Below, one piece after another: positions 24,701 to 34,867 of a DNA stretch of 64,000 nt. How positions within the stretch are numbered: the stretch's first letter is position 1; every line of letters begins with the position of its first letter. Position numbers and translations under genes: made by a program. The notes beneath the pieces were generated by a model that saw nothing but the letters and a program-made list of their open reading frames with translations, searched no databases and had not been told where the DNA came from. Source of the stretch: Mytilisepta virgata (taxonomy: Eukaryota; Mollusca; Bivalvia; Mytilida; Mytilidae); NCBI GenBank assembly GCA_028015205.1, contig CM051514.1:30706150-30770149 (forward strand), given 5' to 3'.

Positions 24701-27281
24701 TAAATCAACAGCCTAAAATAAAATTAACAGACTCCAATGCAATCTAATGAACATCGATGTTAAAAGAACAGCTTAAAATAAAATCAACGGACAAATGCAA
24801 ACATCTAACGTATAACCGAATTAACGCCAGGTGGCAGTGTGGTTCTTCTGTAGATAAAAATAGTCATCAAGGAATGCCGGAAGTAAAAATATACACGTGT
24901 AAAAATAGCAGATAGAACATTTTAAATTTTTTTGCGCTATGTTTGTTGATTATATTCTAAAAGATGCAAACTACTGAAACGTGTTTTTTAATTAACTATA
25001 AAGTAATAAAAAATAATTTTGTCATGGCCAGGCAATTAATTGTGGCATGTAGTGGATGGATCGTCGTGCAGCAATATTTGTCGGGTTTTTTCATGATCCC
25101 TTGAGATAATGTTTTCATTTTTTTTTTTATTTATGTGAAAGCCTGCAAGGGCTAGCTTTTAATCAATTTTACGATTGTGTTTATATAAGCGGATGCATGG
25201 GGCAGGTGCGAATCTATCTAGGATTTGTTTTAAAGGGGACCGGGATTAATAAATCTGGGCGAAAAGGGGGGGGGGGGTCCAGCTAGGCTATATATGTACG
25301 TGCTATGTGTTTAGGAAATTTTCGCATTGGTGGAACAAGGAACAAAAAGTTTTTAAAAAATGCCTCGGGATAAATAAAACACATAGCACGTACATATATA
25401 TTAAATTGCAGCGTTGCTTGTCTTCATCAAATTCAAGTGTCTCAACTTTATTACACCTATATGACCACACATTAAAGCCTATTGTATTATATGGTAGTGA
25501 AATTTGGGGGTGTTTTCCCCTGAATCCTCTGCTTGCAAGAAAAATAATGATTATAGATTAGAAAAGGTATTTTCAGGTGATATTTCTGAGAAATCACAAA
25601 TAAAATTTTTGAAATATATCCTTGGTGTTAATAAAAAAATCCAGTAATATAGCAATTATGTCTGAGCTTGGCAGAATCCCTGTATATTTTTCTATTATTT
25701 TGTCAATGTTGAAATATTATCATAGACTAGAAAATTTAAAGGAAGGTCTATTGTATGATGCCTATATATGTAACAGGCAATTGCATCCTTGTAAAGTTAA
25801 TACTTGGTATTCTAGTATTATGTTCATATTGAAAGAGATAGATTTACCAATATCAAATTTAAAGGAACTAAAATTAGGTCGTTTATGCAAAATTGTTAAA
25901 AATAAACTATCAAAAAGTTTCCTCAAGTTTTGGGATGGCTTTAGAGAAAGTAGTTTAAATTCTGACAAAGGGAAATTATTAACAAACTTCACTGTTAAAG
26001 GATGTTTTGAAAGAGAGAAATATCTTGATTTAAATGATTTTAAAATTAGACAATCAATTTGTAAAATTAGAGTTAGTGCTCATTGTTTAAAAATAGAAAC
26101 GGATAGATATGCTAAAAATTATACTGAACGTTCACAAAGACTATGTACTAAGTGCATACTTGGAGAGGTTGAAGACGAGGAACACTTTTTAGCTCAATGT
26201 CCATTGTATTTTATGAAAATATATCTTTATTTTGTAATAATTTTGGGAACCTGAATAAAACAGCAAAGTTTATTTGGCTATTGAATAATGAAAATATTAA
26301 TGTCCTAAAAACATTTGGTATATTTATAAATAAGTGTTTAGAAATAAGAAATTCTATAATAATATGCAAATATTTTAATTGATATATTATGATAATATAG
26401 ATATTGTGCATATAATATGGCTCTGACCTGACTGCGGTTATAGTGGGTTTAAATATATATATGTAAACTGTATATGTAACTCCAATGATATAAATAATTT
26501 GTATTTGATTGCTTGCTCTTAATGGGCCCTTAATTGGAAATAAAATTCTTCTTCTTATAGCCTAGCTGGAACCCCCCCTTTCCCCCCAGATTTAATCCCG
26601 GTCCCCATTAAAAAATATCCTAGCTAGATTCGCACCTGTCCCATGCATCCGCCTATATACACGCAATAGTAAAATTGATTAAAGAGCTAGGCCTTGCAGA
26701 CTTTCACATAAATAAAAAAAATGAAAACATTATCTCAAGGGATCATGAAAAACTCGACAAATATTGCTGCACGACGATCCATCCACTACATGGCACAATT
26801 AATTGCCTGGCCATGACAAAATTATTTTTTATTACTATATAGTTAATTAAAAAACACGTTTCAGTAGTTTGCATCTTTCAGGGTATAATCAACAAACATA
26901 CCGCTATAAAATTAAAAATGTTCTCTCAGCTATTTTTACTTCCGGCATTCCTTGATGACTATTTTTTATCTACAGAAGAATCACACTGCCACCTGGCGTT
27001 AATTCGGTTATACGTTAGATGTTTGCATTTGTCCGTTGATTTTATTTTAAGCTGTTCGTTTAACATCGATGTTCATTAGTTTTTTTCATTCGAGTCTGTT
27101 TATTTTACTTTATGCTGTTCATTTAACATCGATGTCTGTTAGTTTTGCATTGAGTCTGTTTATTAATTTTAAGCTGTTCGTTTAACATCGATGTCCATTA
27201 GTTTTGCATTGGCGTCTGTTGATTTTGTTTTAAGCTGTTAAATTTTTTTCACGTATTTTGTACCCTTTTCGCCGCCCATAG
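24701..27281. mobile_element. Foldback-like element B, split by a LINE fragment
   Basis: Left arm (reverse orientation) about 24701-25292; right arm about 26565-27281, ending in the cgccgcccata tip. The innermost bases of the arms are complementary (ccagctaggctata / tatagcctagctgg). The element was therefore a near-perfect palindrome before a LINE piece inserted at its centre. Arm landmarks in both copies include gcaggtgcgaatc, atggcacaattaattg and the TTAACATCGATGT subrepeats. Confidence 0.65.
25293..26565 (+). pseudogene. Non-LTR (LINE) reverse transcriptase, 3' fragment
   Basis: The conceptual translation gives the C-terminal part of a LINE pol: LKPIVLYGSEIWG (end of RT palm/thumb), then an SSNIAIMSELGR..YYHRL segment. 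It ends in a zf-RVT-like cysteine motif (C-x2-C-x9-H-x4-C, CTKCILGEVEDEEHFLAQC). Frameshifts near 25558 and 25640 break the frame, and the 5' end is truncated. The 3' end is aataaaattcttcttctt, a LINE-type tail. At the 5' edge a 24-bp inverted pair (25289-25312 and 25376-25401, tacgtgctatgtg) suggests 5' inversion during insertion. The fragment sits exactly at the centre of foldback element B. Confidence 0.8.
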
Positions 27282-27311
27282 ACAATCTTTTGTCGTAGCA
27301 GAAAGGAGCAA

Positions 27312-27529
27312 ATGCCGGGAATTGAACCTATCAAGTTCCTTACCTTAGATGAGCAGGCTATTTTCAATGTGTCGGCAGTGGACGAAAAATTTAAAATTAT
27401 GCGGTGAGTGACACTGTGGATTCATCTATAACCATTAGAGAAAACGTGTAAAATTGAAAGCAAATGATGAAATTACTTTTCAGGACTATTTGCCTAACGG
27501 TTATGTTGTTGGTAATGATGCTGCACTAG
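27312..27529 (+). CDS. Candidate small two-exon gene, product unknown
   Basis: An ATG in fair context (agcaaATGc) opens 30 codons plus two bases (27312-27403, beginning MPGIEPIKFL) before a strong donor GTGAGT. An acceptor ttacttttcag at 27473-27483 keeps phase 2 and adds a hydrophobic tail (ICLTVMLLVMM) before TAG at 27527-27529. The intron would be 80 bp. The peptide would be ~45 residues with one C-terminal membrane-like segment. I recognise no family. Exon 1 may instead splice to a distant exon, or this may be chance. It starts 30 bp after the foldback tip. Confidence 0.3.
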
Positions 27530-28770
27530 TTTTTATCGTGTATGTTACGCACAAATATGCCAGGATAGATCAGGATGGGGTCTGCGTGCCCTTAAAACCT
27601 GTTTAATTCCATCATTGTTCGATATTAGACAATCCTGGCATAAATTTGTTGATATATTGTCGTTGACCTTTCGTCTTACTAGTTTGGTTGCTTACAAGAG
27701 CTAAAGAGCATACATTCCCGAAAATAATACTAGTATTGAAGGATGTTATCTCAAGATATCCTCAATCTATGAACGGAGAAACCACAAATACCACAACATG
27801 AGATAGTTTACTCCTTAAACACAAAGAAAACATTTTACCCACTTTAAATCGAATATTTATTTCTACATGTACACCTGAATGAATTAATTTGCATTTGGAC
27901 TTGAGTCGTCGGATTTTCAAATATTACAAGCTTTAAATTTTAGCATTCCTGCAGAAATATAGCTCTGTCCTCATACATGAACATAATCCATTCAATATAT
28001 CACATTGATTCATTTACTGAGAATTGTTTAAGTAATTAAAATTTGCAATTTTATATAAATATACATAAATAAATGACTCTCACGCTTAGACGTGTTTTAT
28101 CAAGCTAGCTATAATTAAGAGGCGTATCATGATATAACAGTCACCAAACCAGATTATTATCCCAACTCAGACCTCACTACTCTTTGTTCTGACTTCATAT
28201 GAACAACATCTCGTATAAATCTTGTCCATGCAATGAAATTTCAATGTTTTTACAAGGCCGTTACATTTTAATTTCAGCTAATGACTTTGAATTAATGAAG
28301 CACAGACTTCGACATTATTATTAGTTTCTGATCTAATGAAATGAACATTTTCATGTCTTCATACGCTCAAACTAATGACTTTGGTGTTGAAATAGCCAAG
28401 ATGGCGACGGCATAAAGGCATCGAGAGATTTTAGACGCAGCAGACAACGAAATTACGGAAATCCTAGAGAACAGACATACTATAACATGGAAGGGGATGT
28501 TTAAGTTTGAGTACTGAACTGTAGTAGCATTTACGTTTTTTGAGATCGAATTGTGCAGTTTCAATCTTCTTTCCGCAAAACCATTTTGATGTGTGCGGAC
28601 AGAAATAAATTAATACCTTCATTGTCACTTAGAATTATTGGATTTAACTATTCCAGATAGTCAAATTATCAAATTTTATAACTAGATAAATCTAATAAAA
28701 CACTTATGACATTGTATGAATTTATATATAAAGTGCGTACCTTTAGTACAAATGTATAAGAATTTTAATT
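27530..28770. other. AT-rich stretch without a supported gene
   Basis: No coding frame, repeat or RNA gene is recognised. A short plus-strand stretch near 28440-28520 reads REILDAADNEITEILEN but is bounded by stops and has no splice or start support. Confidence 0.5.
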
Positions 28771-28776
28771 TTTATT
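28771..28776 (-). terminator. Polyadenylation signal of the defensin-like gene
   Basis: AATAAA on the minus strand lies about 80 bases past the stop codon at 28857, at a plausible distance for a short 3' UTR. Confidence 0.4.
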
Positions 28777-28856
28777 TTAAAATCGTGTTTAAAGATAATT
28801 TAACCATGCAATTAGTATAAAAATATTTTGAGGTTAATCTGTGTATGCGCCTGTTA

Positions 28857-31800
28857 TTAAATCTTACCCATGCACATTGTTGTGCAACATTTTTTATGAT
28901 GACAACACCGGTATCCAACGGCTTCAGACTCTCCTACTTTACACATGGTTCGACAGTATCCATATATCTCGGAGCACTTACTGTTACTTACAGTTCCTGT
29001 AGATAAAATTCCTTATTGAATAAATACATTGTATTAAAATTCTTTTTTTTTTTGCCAAAAACTAAGTAGTAATAATAAAACGGATTTAGTATTATGTAAA
29101 CCAAGGAATTATTAATTTGATTTTGTTCTGATATATGTGTAGAATAATACTTTTCCGCTTTTCGCGTAGTATAGTCGGAAAAATATTGTATTGACGGTTA
29201 CAGATCGTATGAATAAATAATAAGGTCATATGTAGTGATCATGACCAATTGTATGATAGATTCACCGGGTATTTTGTGGGTAGCTGGGTATCGCGTCACT
29301 TTCTGGCTGGCGTGCGACTTGTGAACACTAAATATAGACGCCGAAATAAGAAACGAAATACAAAAATGAAGTACAACGAGCTATACAGAATTCACAGACG
29401 ACTTTACTCAATAGTTTGACCACTCTGTTAGATAATCGTTTGGAAGGGTTTAACAAGCTTTAGCTGAATCACAGATGGCAAGAGAATGTCCAGAAGCGTC
29501 GAGTCTAACTCGAGTATCTGAAAAGATAAGTACTTCCATCATAAATAAATTCAAGACACAAAATCAATATGTTTTGAGACAACCCCCTAACATAGAATTG
29601 TACAACATAAACAATAAAATCGAAAATCAAAACAATTATATTGACATGAGTTCAAACGTGAGTAATGTTTTCACAGTAGGAAGATTAAAAGATCACACAG
29701 GCAAATGGTTATCAATTAACACAAATAAGTACACCCTGGACGTTATACAAAATGGGTATAAAATTCCGTTTATGAAAATACCAAATCAGGTCGAATTCGA
29801 TAAGTCGGCGAAAGATAACGTTCAATTTGTTTCTACAGAAATACAAAGCTTACTACAGAAAAAATGTATAGTGAAGTAAAATATATCCCCCATTAAGCGT
29901 TGCACAGAACGCACAAAAACTGAGACTTGTACTTGATGCGAGACACATCTATCCACACCTTTTCAAATTTCGATACAAATATGAAGACGCTAGCATAACT
30001 AGCAAGGCGATTTTTGTTTCAATTACGATTTGTAGAGTGCTTACCATCACGTTAGCATTTGTTTTTCAGACAGAACATATGTTGGTTTTGGGTAGGAAAA
30101 TAAGTTTTACGTTTTCAATGTTTTACCTTTTGGTTTGTCAACAAGCGGTTTTATATTTTCAAAAGTCATGACATATGCAACTATTTCGGTCATAATTAAG
30201 TTACGTAACCCTGTTTAGACGTATTAACTGGTTACCCAATTATTGTGTACTGGTCCCGTTCATGCCAGGCATTTATCATACTTCGATATCTCTGTATTGA
30301 TTATAGGACGTACTCTTCGTCTTCACTTTTAAAACTTTTCATTTGAAATATGTAGTAACATTTCACATTAATTATAATTCCAATATTTAAAATTGTGACT
30401 ATAATTAATATGAAATTTATCACCAATTTATACAAACTGGCAAAAGTACATAATAACACGTGATAAAGGGTTAGGGTGCAAGGTTTTTTTTCATTTTTTG
30501 AAGCCACAAAATAAACTTTTTTTTTTTTTTTTTTTTTTGTAAAATTTATTTGAGTTTTATCTGAAGTAAATTTACATGTAAAGAAATTTGTTCTCCGCAA
30601 GTAACATGCTATGTGTTTCAGGTAATTATAACTAATTAACGATTTGACCTGTATATACCTTGACTGTCCGGATGTTTATTGTTCCAACCCTTAATTAAGG
30701 TACACAGGTATATTGTATGCATACACGTAAACCGTTTTCTGACCAAAAAAACAGCGTGATTTCATTTTTAACGCTACATTTTTTATAATTAATGTAGCAT
30801 TTTAATAAAGGGGTGTGTAAGGGGGGGGGCATAAAGAATGCAGAGATGAAATATAATTTCAAATGCCAGATAAGTATTATTAAGGAATCATCGAAATTAT
30901 TTTTTGAAAATGAGTCCTTATGCAAAAATCACGTATGTTATATGTATTTATTAGGCGTTAAACACGAAAAAAATCAAATGAAATTGGAAGCAAAAATGTT
31001 CTGGACTGATTATAAGTACATATCGAAAACGACCAAATGAAGGGTTGGATGGTGTCAAACACACGATAACAAATAAGTTATGAGCATTTAATAAAGTTCC
31101 ATTGATTTGTATTGATAAATCGACATCTCCCCCTTGTATTGATGGAGAAGAATATGGAAAATATCCAAAACTGGCGGGAAAAGTTATCTCCCGTTGCACT
31201 GAAGTTTTGAGGAAAATTATCTAACTTGTATTGATGGAGGAGAATTATCTCCCTTTGAACTTCCGTTTCCGTCTACACATGCGCAGACGACGTAGCCGGG
31301 TCCTGGCACGTGACTGACGTCACAAATATTGGGAATACACACTACTTCTGGTTGCGCATGTGCAAAAACCACTTCCGGGTACTTCAGGTCACGCATGCGC
31401 GGTCGGCACATCCGGGTCCTGGCACGCGACTGACGTCACTTCCGTAAACAAATGGCGGCAAAACACATCACTTCCTGTTCCGCAAAGCACTTCCTGTGGC
31501 GTCATTTCCGGTTGACGTCACTTCCGGTGGGTCATCCTCATGATCCTCAACTAATACTAACCCATATAGTACTTATGTCTTGTGACTGGATTCCCAGGGA
31601 CGAAAATGATAAAGCAGCCGCACTCAGTAGACGATCAGATTGTGATGATAGGGGTATAGAATCCTGGGTATTTGATTATGGGGTGCTTTTACATATGACA
31701 GATTTGCATGTGATTAAAACACAAAATGTGCAAAATTCAATTCTAAATCGGGGGCTTCGGTGGCCGAGTGCTCTAGGTAGTTCGTTATGACTACTAATGA

Positions 31801-34346
31801 TCACTAGTCTGTCAATGCTGAGGTTGTGAGTTCGAATCTCACCTGTGTCGGGGTGTGTTCGACTCGGATCTTAATTGACAAGGATTGCCAATTTTCCTAC
31901 CGAAGGTCGGTGGTTCTCTCCGGGTATTCCGGCTTCCTCCACCAATAAAAACTGGCCGCCGCGAAATAGCGAGATGTGCTGAAAACGGCGTAACACCCCA
32001 ACTAAACAAACAATTCTAAATTCTACTGTAAAGGTACTCCAGACATAGATGTGTTTAATTATAATTGGTCAGGAGAAAACAATTGGTTAGTGCCCCCACC
32101 TACACTAATTTTTCAAAAATTATCAACAAATTAAAACTGGAACATGCTGCAGGTTTTTTAACTGTAACAGAGTGGAAATCAGTACCTTACTGGTGTTTGT
32201 TAACACATAATTCGAAATTTGTTGAGTTTGTGAAAGACCACAGATATTTGAGTGGTTATAATATTGTGAAGAGTGGTAGAGGTCAGAACGGTATTTTGGG
32301 AAAAGATCGTTAAGATTGAAATTTGTTGCATAAAACGTCAAATTCTGATAATATTATTTGTATTATAGCAGGTTTAAAGAACATGTTCAAGCGGCAGTTT
32401 TGGAGAGTGGAATTTCAACATGCAGTCCATTATACAAACTTTATCCTAGAATGTGCAAACTGTTAGTGGAAAGCAGAAGTGACTATACTACGAAATCATA
32501 TTTTAAGCTTTCAGACGCTGGGAACAATATATCAAAAACCTTGGTTTTAAAGCTTTATCTGCTCAACCAATTTATGTCGCCCTTTATTTCATTCATTTAC
32601 TAGATGCAGGGTTCTAATTTTCATCCCATTAACAATGCTAAATATGCTATTGAATGGGCACATGAGATAAATGGATTGCTTGACCCAATAGAAAACTCTT
32701 TTGTTTTGTCAATACATGAAGCTGCGAAACGCACAGCTAACAAGCCAGTTATTAAGAAAGATCTAGTTAGCACTGAAATGTTGATAAACCTTTGAGATTT
32801 ATTCAGATTCAGTTGTTATAAGGGATCTGACTATGATTTTCTTACCTAGGGTTTTCAGATTTATTCTGATTCAGTTGTTATAAGGGAACTGACTATGATT
32901 TTATTAGGGTTTTCAGGTTTTCTGAGGTATGACGAGATAAGCTCTTTAAAATTTATTCATGTTAAAGTTACAGATAATTTTCTGGTTTTGAATATTAGCA
33001 GAGGTAAAACTGACCAATATAGACAGGGAAATGAAGTGTTGATATCTAAAGTTTCTTCAGTGGCTTGTCCTTTCGATATGTATTTGAAATATATTCAACT
33101 AGCAGTTTTTGACAATGATTCTGATTATTATTTGTTTAGACCTATTTTCAGATCAGGCAATATTTGAAAATTGGTTTACAAAAATAAAAAACTAAGTTAC
33201 ACGACAGCTAGAGAGAATATTATCTCAAGACTTAAATTAGTGTCGGACAATATTAATTTCGGTTTACATTCACTTCGTTCGGGAGGGACCACGGCAGCAG
33301 CTAATCATGGTGATAATGATAACAGGTGTTTGAAAAGACACGGGAGATGGAAAACCGAGACTAGCAAAGATGGGTATATTGTTAATTCTTTGGAGAAGAG
33401 ATTGAAAATCTCACAGAATCTTTGTTTGTAATGTCTCGTTTTTCCCGATCCTCCGTTCTTTGTGTTGCCTACCGAGCACGGCGGCTTGTCTGCAAAATGT
33501 GTTTGCGTTTTTTTTTTTTTTTTTTGTTTTTTGTTTTTTGTTTTTTTTTTTTGTTATACACGGCATGAGTCAATACTACTAGAGAATATGATATTGGGAT
33601 TTAAACCCTGGACTCCAAATCTATAAACATGTTCACAAAAAGCTTATTAATTAATTAAGGGGCATTGTTAAAACTAAAAAAAGATATTTGAAAAGAAAAG
33701 TGGTTATGGAAATAATACATATTATGTTTTGTGATGAAAATAAATTTATAAGCCACAACACTCTTAATATTGGGGAGTTTTAAAGAATCGGATTTTTTTC
33801 TAATTGAGTGTGCAATGGCGTTCAAAGACCCAAGCTTATTCTACAAAAGACCGTTTAAAGGAATCTGGCACATAATTTGAGTGAGATAGATATTTAATAC
33901 GTTTTCAGAATTACAATAAAAAAAAATCTTTTTAAACTATTTCATGTGATGAAATTCTTAAATTTTTCAGGTAAGAGCAGCAGAAAAATGCTAGTCTTTT
34001 TTTAGATCATTCATCACTAGTATCCTTAGTTTTAATTTTTTAGTACTGACCAAAGCCCTGTAGTAAAATGATCATCATTTGAAGTAAATATTAAGAAAAT
34101 AAATAAATTAATTAATAATTAATAAAAATAATTATATGAAGAAAATATTAATGCTTTTTATTTACCTAATCCTGACTATTATTTTTGTTAAACATTTTTA
34201 TTTATGTTTCAAAAGTTAATCCTCAAAAAGGTGTCTTTTTAAAAAATGAAAGTATTCTTATAACAAATATATAACTAAATAAATTTACCTCCGAAAGCAA
34301 ATGGAAAGATAGCAACGACTAGTAATACCACTTCTTTCACGGCCAT
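28857..34346 (-). CDS. Beta-defensin-like secreted antimicrobial peptide
   Basis: Exon 1 34346-34289: ATG in strong context (caccATGG), 19 codons plus one base forming a signal peptide (hydrophobic VVLLVVAIFPFAFG), donor GTAAAT, phase 1. Exon 2 28996-28857: acceptor tatctacag, same phase, stop TAA. Together they give a ~65-residue preprotein with a ~45-residue mature peptide. Eight cysteines are spaced C-x6-C-x3-C-x11-CC-x4-CC-x3-C. Six fit the beta-defensin/big-defensin layout (C-x6-C-x3-C-x12-C-x4-CC); an extra pair is unusual. The hydrophobic N-terminal domain of big defensins is absent. The expected role is membrane-active innate defence after secretion. The 5.3-kb intron contains a DIRS relic and a SINE. 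The exon pairing is inferred; exon 2 alone is convincing. Confidence 0.7.
29475..30190 (+). pseudogene. DIRS-type RT, N-terminal part
   Basis: The open frame from 29475 to 29879 ends with the DIRS pre-RT signature GRLKDHTGKW..LDVIQNGYK..EIQSLLQKKCIVK. After the stop, a shifted frame gives PLSVAQNAQKLRLVLDARH (RT fingers, normally ..KLRLILDLRH). Farther on, badly broken sequence resembles FTFSMFYLLVCQQAVLYFQK, a decayed FNVLPFGLSTSG-type RT motif. There are several stops and shifts and no YxDD box. Confidence 0.75.
30200..31094. other. Insert of unknown origin in the DIRS relic
   Basis: AT-rich, with a long T run near 30518-30538 and a G run at 30821. Short open frames on both strands are low-complexity and unsupported. 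Nothing recognised. Confidence 0.5.
31095..31545 (-). repeat. CpG-rich repeat with CRE and ETS-like motifs
   Basis: Contains several TGACGTCA-type (CRE) and ACTTCCGG/CGGAAGT (ETS-like) motifs, CACGTG and gcgcatgcgc. It is the reverse complement of the family at 46965-47510: both contain tttgtttacggaagtgacgt followed by a cacgtgctggg-like stretch. It forms a GC-rich island in AT-rich surroundings. Confidence 0.65.
31560..31737 (+). pseudogene. DIRS-type RNase H C-terminal remnant
   Basis: Reads DWIPRDENDKAAALSR followed by a DCDDRGIESWVF stretch. This matches the conserved WIPRxxNxxADxLSR..DDW segment at the end of the RNase H domain in DIRS-type pol. The frame continues on the far side of the SINE. 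Confidence 0.75.
31749..32010 (+). mobile_element. tRNA-derived SINE with 11-bp target duplication
   Basis: The head has a box A-like tggccgagtg (31761) and a box B-like gagttcgaatctc (31828). The body includes ggttctctccgggtattccg and tccaccaataaaaactggcc, a tail I associate with mollusc SINEs. It ends actaaacaaa. Perfect flanking duplications caattctaaat lie at 31738-31748 and 32011-32021. The spacing between boxes is too long for a functional tRNA. It inserted into the DIRS pol/recombinase reading frame. Confidence 0.9.
32022..33431 (+). pseudogene. DIRS-type tyrosine recombinase
   Basis: Starts after the SINE with GTPDIDVFNYNWSGENNWLVPPP (given here as landmarks DVFNYNW and GENNWLVPPP), the junction region typical of DIRS pol. 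An N-terminal SAM-like domain follows. The catalytic part is visible: Arg in GFLRYDEI (about 32930), H-x-x-R in LHSLRSGG (about 33268), and RHGRW with the nucleophile in DGYI (about 33370). Several stops, a frameshift and a 62-bp duplication make it inactive. Confidence 0.8.
32795..32920. repeat. 62-bp tandem duplication inside the recombinase
   Basis: A block starting agatttattcagattcag at 32795 is repeated from about 32857 (agatttattctgattcag), both followed by ctgactatgatttt and agggttttcag. The duplication disrupts the reading frame just before the catalytic Arg. Confidence 0.75.
33432..34280. other. Intronic AT-rich stretch with T-rich low complexity
   Basis: T/G homopolymer-like tract at about 33508-33552. 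The remainder is AT-rich with no supported exon or repeat. It lies within the proposed defensin-like intron. Confidence 0.5.
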
Positions 34347-34385
34347 GGTGAAAATGATCACTGGTACGATTTAATCAGCTTTATC

Positions 34386-34398
34386 GATATATATATTA
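34386..34398 (-). promoter_or_regulatory. TATA-like box of the defensin-like gene
   Basis: A TATATATAT stretch lies 40-52 bases upstream of the proposed ATG (34346) on the minus strand, leaving a short 5' leader. The run is AT-rich, so specificity is modest. Confidence 0.4.
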
Positions 34399-34867
34399 AT
34401 ATTAAATTTAATAAGCACATATGTTGGTTAAAAAAAATATCAATATATGAACATCAAAACAATTTTTTTTAAGGTGAACCAAAAGACCCTTCTTAAGGAT
34501 GTTCGCTGGTCATGCTTTTGAATTTTTTTTCAGATGTTCAGAATCATCTGGTTTTATCCATTTCAATGCCATAAATTATTTTTCCCGCTAACACCCATGT
34601 TTCTTTTTATAAAGCTTTTGCATGTAAAATAATAAGCCATTTGTAAAAATTTTATAAAATCCTTGTTATTATTTAATGGCTTTTGAGAAATAAAACTTGT
34701 AAATGATAAAGCTATGTAAAATCAAGGGAGCATATTTTTCCAGCCAAATTTTCAATGGCATTTATATATAGAAAAGAAGCTGACGGACCTATATTTTTTC
34801 CACTGTTTTTATTCCTTTATTAATCCACTATCAATATTTACCAGTGTTATGAAAAGCTTGTTATTAT

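Larger units (their letters stand above)
29340..33431 (+). mobile_element. Decayed DIRS-type (tyrosine recombinase) retrotransposon
   Basis: Pieces occur in DIRS order: pre-RT and RT N-terminus (29475-30190), end of RNase H (31560-31737), then tyrosine recombinase (32022-33431). The middle of RT/RNase H is missing or replaced by about 1.35 kb of unrelated sequence (30200-31545), and a SINE splits the rest. No terminal repeats were located. It is antisense to the defensin-like gene and wholly inside its intron. Confidence 0.75.

Noticed and set aside
27282..28770. A host gene at 28367-28564 (minus)
   Set aside because: The 65-codon frame has no domain, no splice signals and unremarkable composition.
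31749..31840. A functional tRNA gene
   Set aside because: Box A and box B are about 60 bases apart, no cloverleaf closes, and the sequence continues into a SINE body with target duplications.
34288..34346. Treating the signal-peptide exon as a stand-alone ORF
   Set aside because: It runs directly into a GTAAAT donor and stops soon after. It is meaningful only when spliced to a phase-1 exon such as 28996-28857.
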